Source: Geothermobacter hydrogeniphilus (lineage in GTDB: Bacteria > Desulfobacterota > Desulfuromonadia > Desulfuromonadales > Geothermobacteraceae). Taken from it: DNA of 64,000 nucleotides. The position numbers and the translations under genes were made by a program. Each line of letters begins with the position of its first letter. The stretch's first letter is position 1. The stretch spans positions 1 through 64,000 of the forward strand of contig NZ_NAAD01000016.1 in the NCBI RefSeq assembly GCF_002093115.1, given 5' to 3'. Positions 1-8,426 of this stretch are shown one piece after another. Under the pieces are notes generated by a model. That model saw nothing but the letters and a program-made list of their open reading frames with translations. It ran no database searches and was not told where the DNA came from.

Positions 1-117
1 CGCGTCAGCTGCGTTGCGCTTCACCGCTTCATAGCTACGGCTATGCAGCGGAAAGTGCGCCTTGTTGACACGGAAAATCCCGGCGCAATATGACGAAAAC
101 CTATGAGTTACAGGGTA
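1..117. repeat. Intergenic edge with a palindromic repeat remnant
   Basis: No gene is visible in this edge segment. Bases 8-64 form an imperfect palindrome: GCTGCGTTGCGCTTC on the left, a central ATAGCTACGGCTAT hairpin, then GCAGCGGAAAGTGCG on the right. The layout (outer arms around a CTACGGC-type centre) resembles the larger palindromic units at 44190 and 46723-47342. It is probably a divergent member of that repeat class, downstream of the minus-strand folE2 gene. Confidence 0.4.
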
Positions 118-897
118 CTAGTCCCCGGTTGTCATCTCGATCTGGGCGTAGGCCGAATGGTTGTGAATGGATTCGAAATTTTCACATTCCACGCGAAACC
201 AGCTTATCTCACTGTTTTCCTTAAGTTTCCTGGTCACTTCGCGAACCATGTCTTCGACAAACATCGGATTGTGATAGGCCTGCTCGGTGACCGCCTTTTC
301 ATCCTCGCGCTTGAGCAGTGAATAAACCGGCGCACTGGCGCAGCCTTCAACGGTAGCGATCAGATCTTCGAGCCAGACATGCTCCCGGTAACGGATCTGG
401 ACCCGCACCAGGCTGCGCTGATTGTGCGCTCCAACCTCGCTGATCTCTCGGGAACAGGGGCAGAGCGAAGTCACCGGCACCTCGGCCTCGATGACGAAAT
501 CAAAATGGTCGCTCAGGGTACCGATCATGCGGCACTGGTATTCCATCAGTCCGCGGGCGCCGGAAACCGGGGCGCGTTTTTCGATGAAGTAGGGAAAACT
601 GAGTTCGAGATGCGCCCGGCCGGCATCCAGCCGCTGCTGCATCTCGCCGAGAATCTCCTCCAGATTGTCGACACTGATCTCGCCGTGGTAGCGGTTGAGA
701 ATCTCGATGAAACGGCTCATATGGGTGCCCTTGAACTGTTCGGGCAGATCGACGTACATGTTGATCCGGGCCACGGTGTGCTGCTGCTCCCTGTACTTGT
801 CGAGCAGCACAATCGGGTAGCGGATGTCCTTCACCCCCACCTTGTCAATGGAGATGTTGCGCGTGTCGCGCGATTTCTGCAGATCGGGCATGGACAT
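118..897 (-). CDS. folE2: GTP cyclohydrolase FolE2 (GCYH-IB)
   Basis: FolE2-type GTP cyclohydrolase I converts GTP to 7,8-dihydroneopterin triphosphate, the precursor of folate and of 7-deazaguanines. The 259-residue protein has the normal family length. It carries the family block around residues 142-162 (SLCPCSREIS then GAHNQRS) with Cys146, Cys148 and His158, the region that holds the catalytic metal and nucleophile in this family. ATG at 897 is preceded by GGAG seven bases upstream; a second ATG lies two codons later. It follows queC by 18 bases on the same strand, so the pair probably supplies the queuosine pathway. FolE2 enzymes can use metals other than zinc, but nothing here (no Zur site seen) shows such control. 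Confidence 0.95.
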   Translation of the reverse strand: MSMPDLQKSRDTRNISIDKVGVKDIRYPIVLLDKYREQQHTVARINMYVDLPEQFKGTHMSRFIEILNRYHGEISVDNLEEILGEMQQRLDAGRAHLELSFPYFIEKRAPVSGARGLMEYQCRMIGTLSDHFDFVIEAEVPVTSLCPCSREISEVGAHNQRSLVRVQIRYREHVWLEDLIATVEGCASAPVYSLLKREDEKAVTEQAYHNPMFVEDMVREVTRKLKENSEISWFRVECENFESIHNHSAYAQIEMTTGD

Positions 898-915
898 GGA
901 AAACTCCGTTCCGGC

Positions 916-1593
916 TCAGGCGTAGGCAACCGGGTCCTGCAACCCGACTTCGGCAAAACCCTTGAGACGCAGCCGACAGGAATCACAGCGACCACAGGCC
1001 AGCCCCTCCGGGGTCGGGTCGTAGCAGGAATGGGTCAGGCTGTAGTCAACACCGAGATCCAGTCCGCGGCGGATGATGTCGGCCTTGGTGAGTTCCAGCA
1101 GCGGGCTGTGAATCCGGTATTCGCCCTTTCCCTCGACCGCGGCCGCGGTCGCCAGGTTGGCCAGCTTCTGCCAGGCGGCGATATACTCGGGACGACAGTC
1201 GGGATAACCTGAGTAGTCGAGGGCGTTGACGCCGATGAAGATATCGAAGGCCCCGAGAACCTCGGCCCAGCCGAGGGCGAAGGAGAGAAAAATCGTGTTG
1301 CGCGCCGGCACGTAGGTCACCGGGATTTCCTCGTCGAGGGGACGATCCTTGGGCACCTCGATATCGGCGGTCAGGGCGCTGCCGCCGAAGGCGCGCAGGT
1401 CGATATCGGCTACCCGATGGGCGACGGCGCCGATCTGCGGAGCATAAGTTTTCGCCTTTTCCAGCTCGACGGTATGGCGCTGACCATAGGCAAAGCTGAG
1501 GGCATAGGGCGCGAAACCCTGATCGCGGGCGATCGCCAGACATGTGGTCGAATCGAGACCGCCGCTGTAGAGAACAACTGCTTTTTTCTTCAT
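916..1593 (-). CDS. queC: 7-cyano-7-deazaguanine synthase QueC
   Basis: QueC is the ATP-dependent ligase that turns 7-carboxy-7-deazaguanine into preQ0, a queuosine precursor. The 225-residue protein begins with the PP-loop YSGGLDSTT (residues 9-17). Near the C-terminus it has the zinc-binding cluster [18 protein letters not shown] with four cysteines, as expected for QueC. ATG at 1593 has AGGG about seven bases upstream. It shares an operon with folE2 downstream. queD and queE are not in the window, so the pathway must be completed elsewhere. Confidence 0.96.
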   Translation of the reverse strand: MKKKAVVLYSGGLDSTTCLAIARDQGFAPYALSFAYGQRHTVELEKAKTYAPQIGAVAHRVADIDLRAFGGSALTADIEVPKDRPLDEEIPVTYVPARNTIFLSFALGWAEVLGAFDIFIGVNALDYSGYPDCRPEYIAAWQKLANLATAAAVEGKGEYRIHSPLLELTKADIIRRGLDLGVDYSLTHSCYDPTPEGLACGRCDSCRLRLKGFAEVGLQDPVAYA

Positions 1594-1615
1594 TAATAAA
1601 CCCTGAAATCGGTCA

Positions 1616-1643
1616 AAGGCTAAGGGCTAAGGGCTGAAGGCTG
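1616..1643. repeat. Four heptamer copies of the AAGGCTN type
   Basis: Four consecutive 7-bp units, AAGGCTA, AGGGCTA, AGGGCTG and AAGGCTG, lie between queC and pyk. The same heptamer flavour recurs as eight exact GGCTCAA units at 52984-53039 and in inverted orientation at about 54303-54328. Confidence 0.7.
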
Positions 1644-1678
1644 AAATCGTCACGTCGCCCTGCGCCTGACACCCGACG

Positions 1679-3136
1679 TTAATGAACCTCGTAATAATCT
1701 CCGGTCCCCAACCGGTGGACCTTGAGCAGGTTGGTGGTGCCGGGGGCGGAAACCGGGCTGCCCATGGTGATCACCACCACCTCGCCGCGCTGCAGGATGC
1801 CAGCCTCAAGAACGGTTTTGGCGACGGCTTCGATCTGCGCTTCGGTATCACCCTCGATTTTGACCCGCAGTGAGCGTACCCCGTGGTAAAGGGCCAGCCG
1901 GCGCCGCACCGTCTCGGACGGAGTCACCGCGTAGATCGGCACCCGGGGGCGATACTTGGCCACCAGCGCCGCGGTCTTGCCGGTCTGGGTAAAAGCCAGA
2001 ATCGCCGCCGCACCGAGGTTTTCCGCCACCCGGCAGGCGGCCTGGGAAATCGCCTCGGGCAGGGAACGCCACCCGTCAACCTCGGCAAGCGGAGAGAAGA
2101 CCTGCTCGCGCAGGGCCGGGTCCGCTTCGACATCGAGCGCGACCCGCTCCATCAGTTGCACCGCCTCCACCGGATAACGGCCGCTGGCGGTCTCCGCCGA
2201 GAGCATCACCGCGTCACTGCCGTCGAGGATGGCATTGGCGACATCCGAGGTTTCGGCCCGGGTCGGCCGGGGATTGTTGATCATGCTTTCCAGCATCTGG
2301 GTGGCGGTGATGACCGGCTTTCCGGCGTGGTTGCACTGGCGGATAATCCGCTTCTGGATCAACGGCACCTTTTCCGGATGAATCTCGACGCCGAGATCAC
2401 CGCGCGCGACCATGATGCCGTCGCTGACCTCAAGGATGGCGTCAAAGACCTCCACCGCCTCCGGCTTTTCAATCTTGGCGATCACCTGAATCGGACTTTC
2501 CTTCTCCAGCAGATGCTGCTTCAAATTTTCCACTTCATCCGGGCTGCGGACAAAGGAGAGTGCCACGTAATCGACCTGCTGTTCAATGCAGAAGTCGAGA
2601 TCCGTCCAGTCTTTTTCGGTCATTGCCGGCGCTGAGACCGCCACCCCGGGAAGGTTGATCCCTTTGTGATCCTTGAGAATGCCGCCGACGATCACCCGGC
2701 AACCGACCAGGGGAGGATCAACCTCGGTCACCTCCAGCTCCAGCAGCCCGTCATCGAGCAGAATCCGGTCGCCGGGCCTGACATCGTTCGGCAGGCCGGC
2801 GTAACCGGAGGGAATCAGGTGGTCCTTGCCGACCAGGTTCTCGGTGGTGATCCACACCTGCTCACCGGCGATCAGCTTCAGCATCCCCTGTTCAAGCTTC
2901 CCGACACGGATTTTCGGCCCCTGCAGATCACCGAGGATAGCCACCGCCCGCTGTCGTCGTCGCGACAGGTCCCTGATGCGGGCGATCAGTTCCCGTTTTT
3001 CATCCCGGGTGCCATGAGAAAAGTTCAGCCGGAAGAGGTCGGCTCCGGCATCCAGCAAAGCATCGAGCCGTTCTTCGGTCGAACTTGCCGGCCCGAGCGT
3101 GGCGACAATCTTGGCGTGACGGAATTTTCGCTGCAT
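1679..3136 (-). CDS. pyk: Pyruvate kinase
   Basis: Pyruvate kinase transfers phosphate from phosphoenolpyruvate to ADP in the last step of glycolysis. At 485 residues it has the usual bacterial length. Visible family blocks are the N-terminal KIVATLGPASS, GDLQGPKIRVG, the catalytic segment IAKIEKPEAVEVFDAIL followed by DGIMVARGDLGVEI, TATQMLESM and DAVMLSAETASGRYP. A C-terminal allosteric domain is present. ATG at 3136. The upstream gap is shared with the divergent PBP1A gene, so pyk has its own promoter; the four-heptamer repeat lies downstream. Confidence 0.97.
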   Translation of the reverse strand: MQRKFRHAKIVATLGPASSTEERLDALLDAGADLFRLNFSHGTRDEKRELIARIRDLSRRRQRAVAILGDLQGPKIRVGKLEQGMLKLIAGEQVWITTENLVGKDHLIPSGYAGLPNDVRPGDRILLDDGLLELEVTEVDPPLVGCRVIVGGILKDHKGINLPGVAVSAPAMTEKDWTDLDFCIEQQVDYVALSFVRSPDEVENLKQHLLEKESPIQVIAKIEKPEAVEVFDAILEVSDGIMVARGDLGVEIHPEKVPLIQKRIIRQCNHAGKPVITATQMLESMINNPRPTRAETSDVANAILDGSDAVMLSAETASGRYPVEAVQLMERVALDVEADPALREQVFSPLAEVDGWRSLPEAISQAACRVAENLGAAAILAFTQTGKTAALVAKYRPRVPIYAVTPSETVRRRLALYHGVRSLRVKIEGDTEAQIEAVAKTVLEAGILQRGEVVVITMGSPVSAPGTTNLLKVHRLGTGDYYEVH

Positions 3137-3223
3137 ACGCTTATTCCTTTGATTGGTTCAACCCCGGTCATCCCCGAAAAACTTGCCTGCGACCGCTTTG
3201 AATATAGCACAGAGCCTCTGGCG

Positions 3224-3244
3224 GGCAACCGCAAAATGGTTGCC
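3224..3244. other. Small inverted repeat between pyk and mrcA
   Basis: GGCAACC (3224-3230) and GGTTGCC (3238-3244) form a perfect 7-bp stem with a 7-nt loop in the divergent pyk/mrcA gap. A plus-strand promoter candidate (TTGCCG at 3240, 18-bp spacer, TATAAG at 3264 with an extended TG) overlaps its right arm. The role is unknown; it could be an operator or a leader hairpin for pyk. Confidence 0.35.
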
Positions 3245-3313
3245 GGAAACGCCTGGTGCATGCTATAAGTTACGGGTTTGCCGTTGGAATTTTCAAAGGA
3301 GGGGAGACCGGCA

Positions 3314-3361
3314 GTGAAGATCGATCTGCCGGTTCGCTGCGACCTTGACCTGAGTCACTGA
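3314..3361 (+). CDS. Possible 15-codon leader ORF upstream of mrcA
   Basis: A GTG start follows the strong ribosome-binding sequence AAGGAGGGG (3296-3304) and opens 15 codons (MKIDLPVRCDLDLSH) ending at TGA 3359-3361. The stop lies inside the 21-bp palindrome at 3348-3368. The next gene, mrcA, begins 30 bases later without a convincing ribosome site of its own, so this small ORF could feed ribosomes to it. It may equally be chance; there is no comparative evidence. Confidence 0.25.
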   Translation: MKIDLPVRCDLDLSH

Positions 3362-3368
3362 TTCAGGT
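3348..3368. repeat. GATTCAGG-family palindrome
   Basis: ACCTGA and TCAGGT arms flank GTCACTGAT. The 12-mer CACTGATTCAGG at 3356-3367 is identical to the right terminal repeat of the element at 60838-60999. It lies just ahead of mrcA. Confidence 0.6.
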
Positions 3369-3390
3369 TGGCACCCGGACCATCAAAACC

Positions 3391-5799
3391 ATGATACGTT
3401 CCCTGTTTCGCAAACTCCTCTGGCTGGCTCTCGCCGCAACCCTGCTCGGGACGGCCGGCATTGTCACCGCCTACCTGCTGGTCGCCGGCTCCCTGCCGAA
3501 AGTCGACACCCTGGCCGACTACCGGCCGCCGATCATCACCCGCATCCTCAGCGACGACGGCACGGTGATCGCCGAGATCTACAAGGAACGGCGCATCCTG
3601 GTGCCGGTGGAACGTATCCCGCGGCAGCTTATCCACGCCTTCGTCGCCGCCGAAGATTCGAAATTTTTCCAACATCGCGGTATCGACCTGGTCTCCATCT
3701 TCCGCGCCGCGCTGAAGAATATCCAGGCCGGCGGCATTGTCCAGGGCGGCAGCACCATCACCCAGCAGGTCGCAAAATCACTGCTGCTGACCCCGGAAAA
3801 GAAATTCGAACGCAAGTTCAAGGAAGCGATTCTCGCCTGGCGCATGGAGCAGAAACTCTCCAAGGAAGAGATTCTCTACCTCTATCTCAACCAGATCTAC
3901 CTCGGTCACGGCGCTCATGGCATCCAGGCGGCGGCGGAGAATTATTTTGCCAAAAATGTCGAAGACCTGACTCTCGCCGAGTCGGCGATTCTCGCCGGCC
4001 TGCCGCAGGCACCGAGCCGCTATTCCCCCTACCGCCACTTCCAGCGCGCCAAGGACCGCCAGCGCTACGTTCTCAAACGCATGGTCGAGGACGGCTACAT
4101 CACTGAAGCCGAGGCCGAGCAGGCCGAAGCCGAACAGATCGTCATCCACCCCCGCGTCAACCAGCACGTCGCCGAAGCGGCCTACTTCACCGAGCAGGTT
4201 CGCCGTGACCTGGTCGAGACCTATGGTGCCGAAACCGTGCTGACCCAGGGGCTCGAAGTCCACACCTCCCTCAACCTGGAAATGCAGCGTGCCGCGCAGC
4301 AGGCGGTACGGAACAACCTGCGCAACTACGACAAGCGCCAGGGATACCGCGGCCCGCAGAAAATTCTCAGTGAAGCCGACACCGTCACCTTTCTCGCTGA
4401 ACAGACCCGCCGCCTCCGGCGCCGGCCGCCGGTTGCCGGAGACTACCTGCGCGGCATCCTCACTGGTTTCGATTCCAGGGTACTGCAGGTCGCGGTCGGT
4501 GACCGCCGCGGGCTGCTTCCCCGCGATTCTTTCAAGTGGGCGGGCAACCTTCGCTTCCTCTCCCGTGAAGATTACCTGAAAACCCCGGAGGATCCGGAAT
4601 CGGATCAGATCCTGGTGCCGATCGGTTCGGTTCTGGAGCTGCGGGTCACCAGGGTCCGCCCTGACGGGTCACTGGAACTGAGCCTGGAACAGACCCCGGA
4701 AGCCCAGGGGGCGCTGGTCGCCCTCGACCCGCAGAGCGGCCAGGTCAAGGCGATGGTCGGTGGTTTCAATTTCGCCGACAGCCAGTTCAACCGCGTCACC
4801 CAGGCCCGACGGCTGCCCGGGTCGGCGATGAAGCCCCTGATCTACGCCGCGGCGCTCGACAAGGGCTATACCCCGGCGACGGTGATCCTCGACACGCCGA
4901 TCATCTACAAGGAAACCCGCGATTCCGGGGAAGAGACCGAATGGAAACCACGCAACTACGGCAAGAAATTCTACGGGCCGACCTCGCTGCGCACCGGTCT
5001 GACCCACTCACGCAATATCATCACCATCAAGATCCTTGAGGACATCGGGGTCAATTACGCCGCCAACTACGCCCGCCGCCTCGGTATCGTCTCGCCGCTG
5101 ACCCGCGACCTGACCCTGGGACTCGGCTCCTCGGCGGTCACCCCGATTGAGATGGCCAAGGTCTACGCGGTGTTCGCCAATGGCGGCATCAAGGTCAGCC
5201 CGGCCTATATCACCCGTATCCTTGACCGCGACGGCAAGGTCATCGCCTCGGTCGATCCGGCTGACTTCCCCGACGGTGCCGGCCCCGGACAACGCCTGCT
5301 GCAGCAGCGCCGGGAACGGGTCATCTCCCCTGAAACCGCCTACCTGATCACCAACCTGCTCGAAAGCGTCGTCCAGCACGGCACCGGCTGGCGGGCCAAG
5401 GCGCTGGGCCGGCCGGTGGCCGGGAAAACCGGCACCACCAACGACCTCAAGGACGCCTGGTTCATCGGTTTCATCCCGCAGCTGGTCGCCGTCACCTGGA
5501 CCGGCTACGACCAGGAACGCTCCCTCGGCAGACAGGAAACCGGTTCGCGGGCCGCCGCCCCGGCCTGGGTCGCCTTCATGAAAAAGGCGACGCGAAATTT
5601 TCGCGTCCGTCAGTTCAATGTTCCGGACAGCATCGAATTCCGTCCCATCGATCCGAAAACCGGGCTGCTGGTTCCGGAAGACACTCCGGACGCCATCATC
5701 GAGGCCTTCGCCCCCGGCACCGCTCCCACCCGCTACGCCCTGGATGAAGACCGTCCCAAGGCGCGCGACTTCTTCAAACTCGACCTGGAAGAGAACTGA
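3391..5799 (+). CDS. mrcA: Penicillin-binding protein 1A (bifunctional glycosyltransferase/transpeptidase)
   Basis: This class A PBP polymerises and cross-links peptidoglycan in the periplasm, anchored by one N-terminal membrane helix (about residues 8-32). The 802-residue chain shows the GT51 domain with catalytic Glu88 in AAEDSKFFQHRG. An insertion of about 100 residues with an OB-like segment follows (about 340-445), then the transpeptidase domain with SxxK at Ser478-Lys481, SxN at Ser540-Asn542 and KTG at 679-681. All catalytic motifs are intact. The start ATG at 3391 has no strong ribosome site, and a well-placed ribosome site lies about 90 bases upstream before a tiny ORF. It is transcribed alone, divergent from pyk and convergent with the TAXI gene. 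Confidence 0.96.
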   Translation: MIRSLFRKLLWLALAATLLGTAGIVTAYLLVAGSLPKVDTLADYRPPIITRILSDDGTVIAEIYKERRILVPVERIPRQLIHAFVAAEDSKFFQHRGIDLVSIFRAALKNIQAGGIVQGGSTITQQVAKSLLLTPEKKFERKFKEAILAWRMEQKLSKEEILYLYLNQIYLGHGAHGIQAAAENYFAKNVEDLTLAESAILAGLPQAPSRYSPYRHFQRAKDRQRYVLKRMVEDGYITEAEAEQAEAEQIVIHPRVNQHVAEAAYFTEQVRRDLVETYGAETVLTQGLEVHTSLNLEMQRAAQQAVRNNLRNYDKRQGYRGPQKILSEADTVTFLAEQTRRLRRRPPVAGDYLRGILTGFDSRVLQVAVGDRRGLLPRDSFKWAGNLRFLSREDYLKTPEDPESDQILVPIGSVLELRVTRVRPDGSLELSLEQTPEAQGALVALDPQSGQVKAMVGGFNFADSQFNRVTQARRLPGSAMKPLIYAAALDKGYTPATVILDTPIIYKETRDSGEETEWKPRNYGKKFYGPTSLRTGLTHSRNIITIKILEDIGVNYAANYARRLGIVSPLTRDLTLGLGSSAVTPIEMAKVYAVFANGGIKVSPAYITRILDRDGKVIASVDPADFPDGAGPGQRLLQQRRERVISPETAYLITNLLESVVQHGTGWRAKALGRPVAGKTGTTNDLKDAWFIGFIPQLVAVTWTGYDQERSLGRQETGSRAAAPAWVAFMKKATRNFRVRQFNVPDSIEFRPIDPKTGLLVPEDTPDAIIEAFAPGTAPTRYALDEDRPKARDFFKLDLEEN

Positions 5800-5828
5800 A
5801 CCTCAGGTTCCCCGGGCTGAGCAACAAT

Positions 5829-5890
5829 GTTCGGATGCAAGGCGTCCACGCGGGGGAAAGACAACGCCGCAGATGGGCGTTTTTCATCAG
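5829..5890. repeat. Palindromic repeat of the GATGGGCGTTTTTCA type
   Basis: The gap between the convergent mrcA and TAXI genes holds GATGCAAGGCGT followed by ACGCCGCAGATGGGCG and TTTTTCA. These pieces match the arms (GCATCTGGGCAC, CACCCATCTGC) of the units at 44190 and 46723-47342. It may act as a transcript end for the convergent genes. Confidence 0.5.
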
Positions 5891-5899
5891 CCTGCTCGT

Positions 5900-6853
5900 T
5901 CAGAGCATCCCCTGTCCGCGCCAGAAACGCTCGGCGCCGGGATGGAGAGGGATGCGGATGCCGTTCAGACCGAGCCGGCGGTCAAGCTGCCTGCCGATCG
6001 GATGCCGTTCCGCCATCGCCTCCATCCCGGCATCGGCATAGAGCCTCTGCAGCAGCCGGTAGACCAGGTCAGCATCAAGATCGGCCCGGGCCGCGAGCAG
6101 CGCCGAATCCTCAAAAGTCCAGACGCGCCGCACCTGCCCGGGATAGGTTGCCGGGGGGATGATCTTTTCGGTATAGAAAGGAAACTGGCGGAAAAAACCG
6201 CTTTCGCGGGCCTCGGAAAAGAGATCGATGAAACGCAGCGGCCGGTTTTCCGCCGCAGTGACCAGGGCCCGGTTGGGATAGCCGACCACCAGCCAGACCG
6301 CCTCGACGCTGCCCCGCTCCAACTCGCCGAGCCCCATGCTGAAACCGACATGAATCGGTACGATCCGCTGCCACAGGCCGACACTGGAGAAGAAACGCCG
6401 CGCGGCCAGCGCTGTTCCGGAACCGGGGTTGCCGATGGCGACCCGTTTGCCGATCAGGTCACTGAGCTGGCTTATGGCGCTTGACTCGGCGACCACCAGT
6501 TGTGCCGCGGCACCGTAAAGGCGACCGAGGGCGCGAACATTCTCGAACGACGACGCCTCGTCCGGCAGTTGTCCCCGGCGACCGAGCCAGGCGTCGCCGG
6601 CGTAGACCATGGCGAGATCAAGGCGGCCGGCATCGAGATCTTCGAGGTTGCCGATCGATCCGGCCGAGGATTCAACCCGCCACTGCCGCTTCGGCGCAAC
6701 GGTCGAGGTCACCTCCTGCAGCGCTTCGGCATAACCCTGGAAGGTGCCGCCGGACGGACCGCCGCCGATGAGAATGGTTTGCTGCTGTGAATCACAGCCC
6801 ATCATCAGAAACAACAGCAGAATGAATGTCGGAAAGTGAACCCGACGCGGCAC
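5900..6853 (-). CDS. TAXI-family TRAP transporter solute-binding lipoprotein
   Basis: TAXI proteins are periplasmic substrate-binding subunits of TRAP transporters. The GTG at 6853 is chosen because AAGGAG lies six bases upstream and the resulting 317-residue protein starts with a short hydrophobic signal ending in a lipobox (LMMGC, Cys20). A longer frame from ATG 6904 would overlap nth and bury this signal. After the signal the protein has the family opening IGGGPSGGTFQGYAEAL and later GNPGSGTALAARRFF. No TRAP membrane subunit is adjacent, so it is an orphan binding protein with unknown ligand. It starts 13 bases after nth and is probably cotranscribed with it. Confidence 0.85.
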   Translation of the reverse strand: MPRRVHFPTFILLLFLMMGCDSQQQTILIGGGPSGGTFQGYAEALQEVTSTVAPKRQWRVESSAGSIGNLEDLDAGRLDLAMVYAGDAWLGRRGQLPDEASSFENVRALGRLYGAAAQLVVAESSAISQLSDLIGKRVAIGNPGSGTALAARRFFSSVGLWQRIVPIHVGFSMGLGELERGSVEAVWLVVGYPNRALVTAAENRPLRFIDLFSEARESGFFRQFPFYTEKIIPPATYPGQVRRVWTFEDSALLAARADLDADLVYRLLQRLYADAGMEAMAERHPIGRQLDRRLGLNGIRIPLHPGAERFWRGQGML

Positions 6854-6866
6854 GACCTGCTCCTTC

Positions 6867-7517
6867 TTATTTGCTGCACGTAACTCCCCGTCGCGGGCAG
6901 CCATCCGCGATCGGACAGGCGCTGCAGACCGGCGTCGGCGCCTTGCACAGGGCCCGACCGTGGGCTATCAGGGTATGGCCGGTCCGCGTCCAGCGCTCCT
7001 CCGGCAGCAACTGCTGCAAGTCCTTTTCAATTTTAACCGGGTCTTCGGCCCGCGTCCAACCGAAGCGCCCGGCCAGACGTTTGACATGGGTATCAACCAC
7101 CATGCCGGGGATACCGAAGGCGTTGCCGAGGACCACGTTGGCGGTCTTGCGGCCGACCCCCGGCAGGGCAACCAGTTGTTCAAGGTCGGCCGGCACCTCT
7201 CCGTCATGTTCGGTACTCAGAATGGCGGCGCAGCTGATCAGGTTTTTCGCCTTGTTGCGAAAGAACCCGGTGGAACGGATCAGCGCTTCCACTTCGACCA
7301 GGTCGGCATCCGCCATGGCCTCCGGGGAGGGGAAACGTTCAAACAGCGACGGTGTCACCAGGTTGACACGCACATCAGTACACTGCGCCGACAACATGGT
7401 GGCAACCAGCAGCTGCCACGGGTTGCGATAATTCAGCGCGCACTCCGCTTCCGGATACACCTGCTCCAGACGTTCGAGCAGAACAATCGCGGCATCACGC
7501 CCGGTCAGGGTTCTCAT
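6867..7517 (-). CDS. nth: Endonuclease III
   Basis: Nth is a bifunctional DNA glycosylase/AP lyase that removes oxidised pyrimidines. The 216-residue protein has the helix-hairpin-helix LPGVGRKTANVVLG with the catalytic Lys124, the catalytic Asp142 in VDTHV, and a C-terminal [4Fe-4S] motif with Cys191, Cys198, Cys201 and Cys207 (C-x6-C-x2-C-x5-C). It is therefore expected to be active. The upstream gap (7518-7606) contains DnaA-box-like sequences, an unusual setting for a repair gene. The orphan TAXI lipoprotein gene follows closely. Confidence 0.97.
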   Translation of the reverse strand: MRTLTGRDAAIVLLERLEQVYPEAECALNYRNPWQLLVATMLSAQCTDVRVNLVTPSLFERFPSPEAMADADLVEVEALIRSTGFFRNKAKNLISCAAILSTEHDGEVPADLEQLVALPGVGRKTANVVLGNAFGIPGMVVDTHVKRLAGRFGWTRAEDPVKIEKDLQQLLPEERWTRTGHTLIAHGRALCKAPTPVCSACPIADGCPRRGVTCSK

Positions 7518-7559
7518 ACCTTCCCTTCCGGCGAGACTGAAATCCCCGGCAACAACTGT

Positions 7560-7589
7560 TTATCAACGTTTTTCACAGAATTATCCACA
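7560..7589. promoter_or_regulatory. Cluster of DnaA-box-like sequences upstream of nth
   Basis: Three 9-mers in a row resemble DnaA boxes: TTATCAACG (7560-7568), TTTTTCACA (7569-7577, two mismatches) and an exact consensus TTATCCACA (7581-7589). The cluster lies in the promoter region of minus-strand nth, more than 10 kb from dnaA. DnaA could regulate nth here or be titrated. Confidence 0.5.
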
Positions 7590-7606
7590 GCCGGTTGAAA
7601 CAGCGG

Positions 7607-8344
7607 TCAACCCGGAACAATAACCTCCATCCGCCGCGAAGATCTCTCATCGGCCCTCAGGTAACGACGCGGATCACTGATCTGCACCGTCAGAATCAGC
7701 GGCAGATGGTTTGAGGCATGACGGGCCACCCCGAAGTAGGGAATCGAGGATTCCAGGATGCGTAATTCTCCCCGCAGGTAAGCGCGGTCGCGGCCGAACA
7801 ACGGCAACCGGGCCGGATAGGTACCGCGCCACAGGGGGCGCCGAGCTTTGCGCAGCAGCATTGCCAGGTTGAGATTGCCCGGCCCCCAGCCGCAATCGGC
7901 GAAGTCCCCCAGCACCAGAGTCGGACAGACCAGTTCGCGGCTGCCCAACAGGTCGGGCCCGAGCAGGCTCGCGACCTGCTGCTGACGGATCCGGGGCTGC
8001 AGGGTCAAACAGACATTGAACAGGTGGAGACGCCGGCCGTGCAGCTCAAGGTCGGCACGCAGGCAGCGGCCATCCCCGCCGAGATCAAATTCTCGCACTC
8101 CACTTAAGGGATAGTAGGAAAGAAAGGCATTTGCATTTTCCCCCTGCTGACTGAAACAGGACATTCCCAGCCGCTTGCCGAGGGTCTGCAACGGGTTGCC
8201 GGGGCCATCAGTATTGATCCCCTGCAAGGCGACGATATCGGGCGCGGCATCGGCGATCACTTCGAGAATGCGACATGAATCCATGCTGCCGTCACTCCCG
8301 CAACAGCCATTGACCTGGTATGTCATGATGCGGATGGCATGCAC
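7607..8344 (-). CDS. EEP-fold protein, probably catalytically inactive
   Basis: The 245-residue protein has the layout of the endonuclease/exonuclease/phosphatase superfamily, but the usual metal and catalytic residues are changed. The N-terminal Asn (TYN) is Gln10, the metal Glu of LQE is Gly42 (ALQGIN), the His of NTHL is Cys112 (NVCL), the Asn of GDFN is Ala149 (GDFA), and the Asp of SDH is Asn212 (SNH). Asp147 and His213 remain. It is therefore probably a pseudoenzyme or a binding protein. The start is GTG at 8344 with AGGGAG about 11 bases upstream; ATG at 8326 is an alternative. It lies between a cyclophilin gene and nth, all on the minus strand. Confidence 0.7.
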   Translation of the reverse strand: MHAIRIMTYQVNGCCGSDGSMDSCRILEVIADAAPDIVALQGINTDGPGNPLQTLGKRLGMSCFSQQGENANAFLSYYPLSGVREFDLGGDGRCLRADLELHGRRLHLFNVCLTLQPRIRQQQVASLLGPDLLGSRELVCPTLVLGDFADCGWGPGNLNLAMLLRKARRPLWRGTYPARLPLFGRDRAYLRGELRILESSIPYFGVARHASNHLPLILTVQISDPRRYLRADERSSRRMEVIVPG

Positions 8345-8375
8345 GATTCAGGACTCCCTGCCGGCGAAGGGGCAT

Positions 8376-8421
8376 CCCTGAATCGGTGAGTTCCTGTTGG
8401 ATGGGACTCACCGATTCAGGG
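8376..8421. repeat. 16-bp perfect inverted repeat, GATTCAGG family
   Basis: The arms 8376-8391 (CCCTGAATCGGTGAGT) and 8406-8421 are exact reverse complements around a 14-nt loop. The arms match the ends of the 60838-60999 element with one base changed (CACCGATTCAGG against CACTGATTCAGG). It sits six bases past the cyclophilin stop and has no T-run, so it may act as an mRNA 3'-end hairpin, but it looks like a solo element of the family. Confidence 0.75.
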
Positions 8422-8426
8422 CATCA

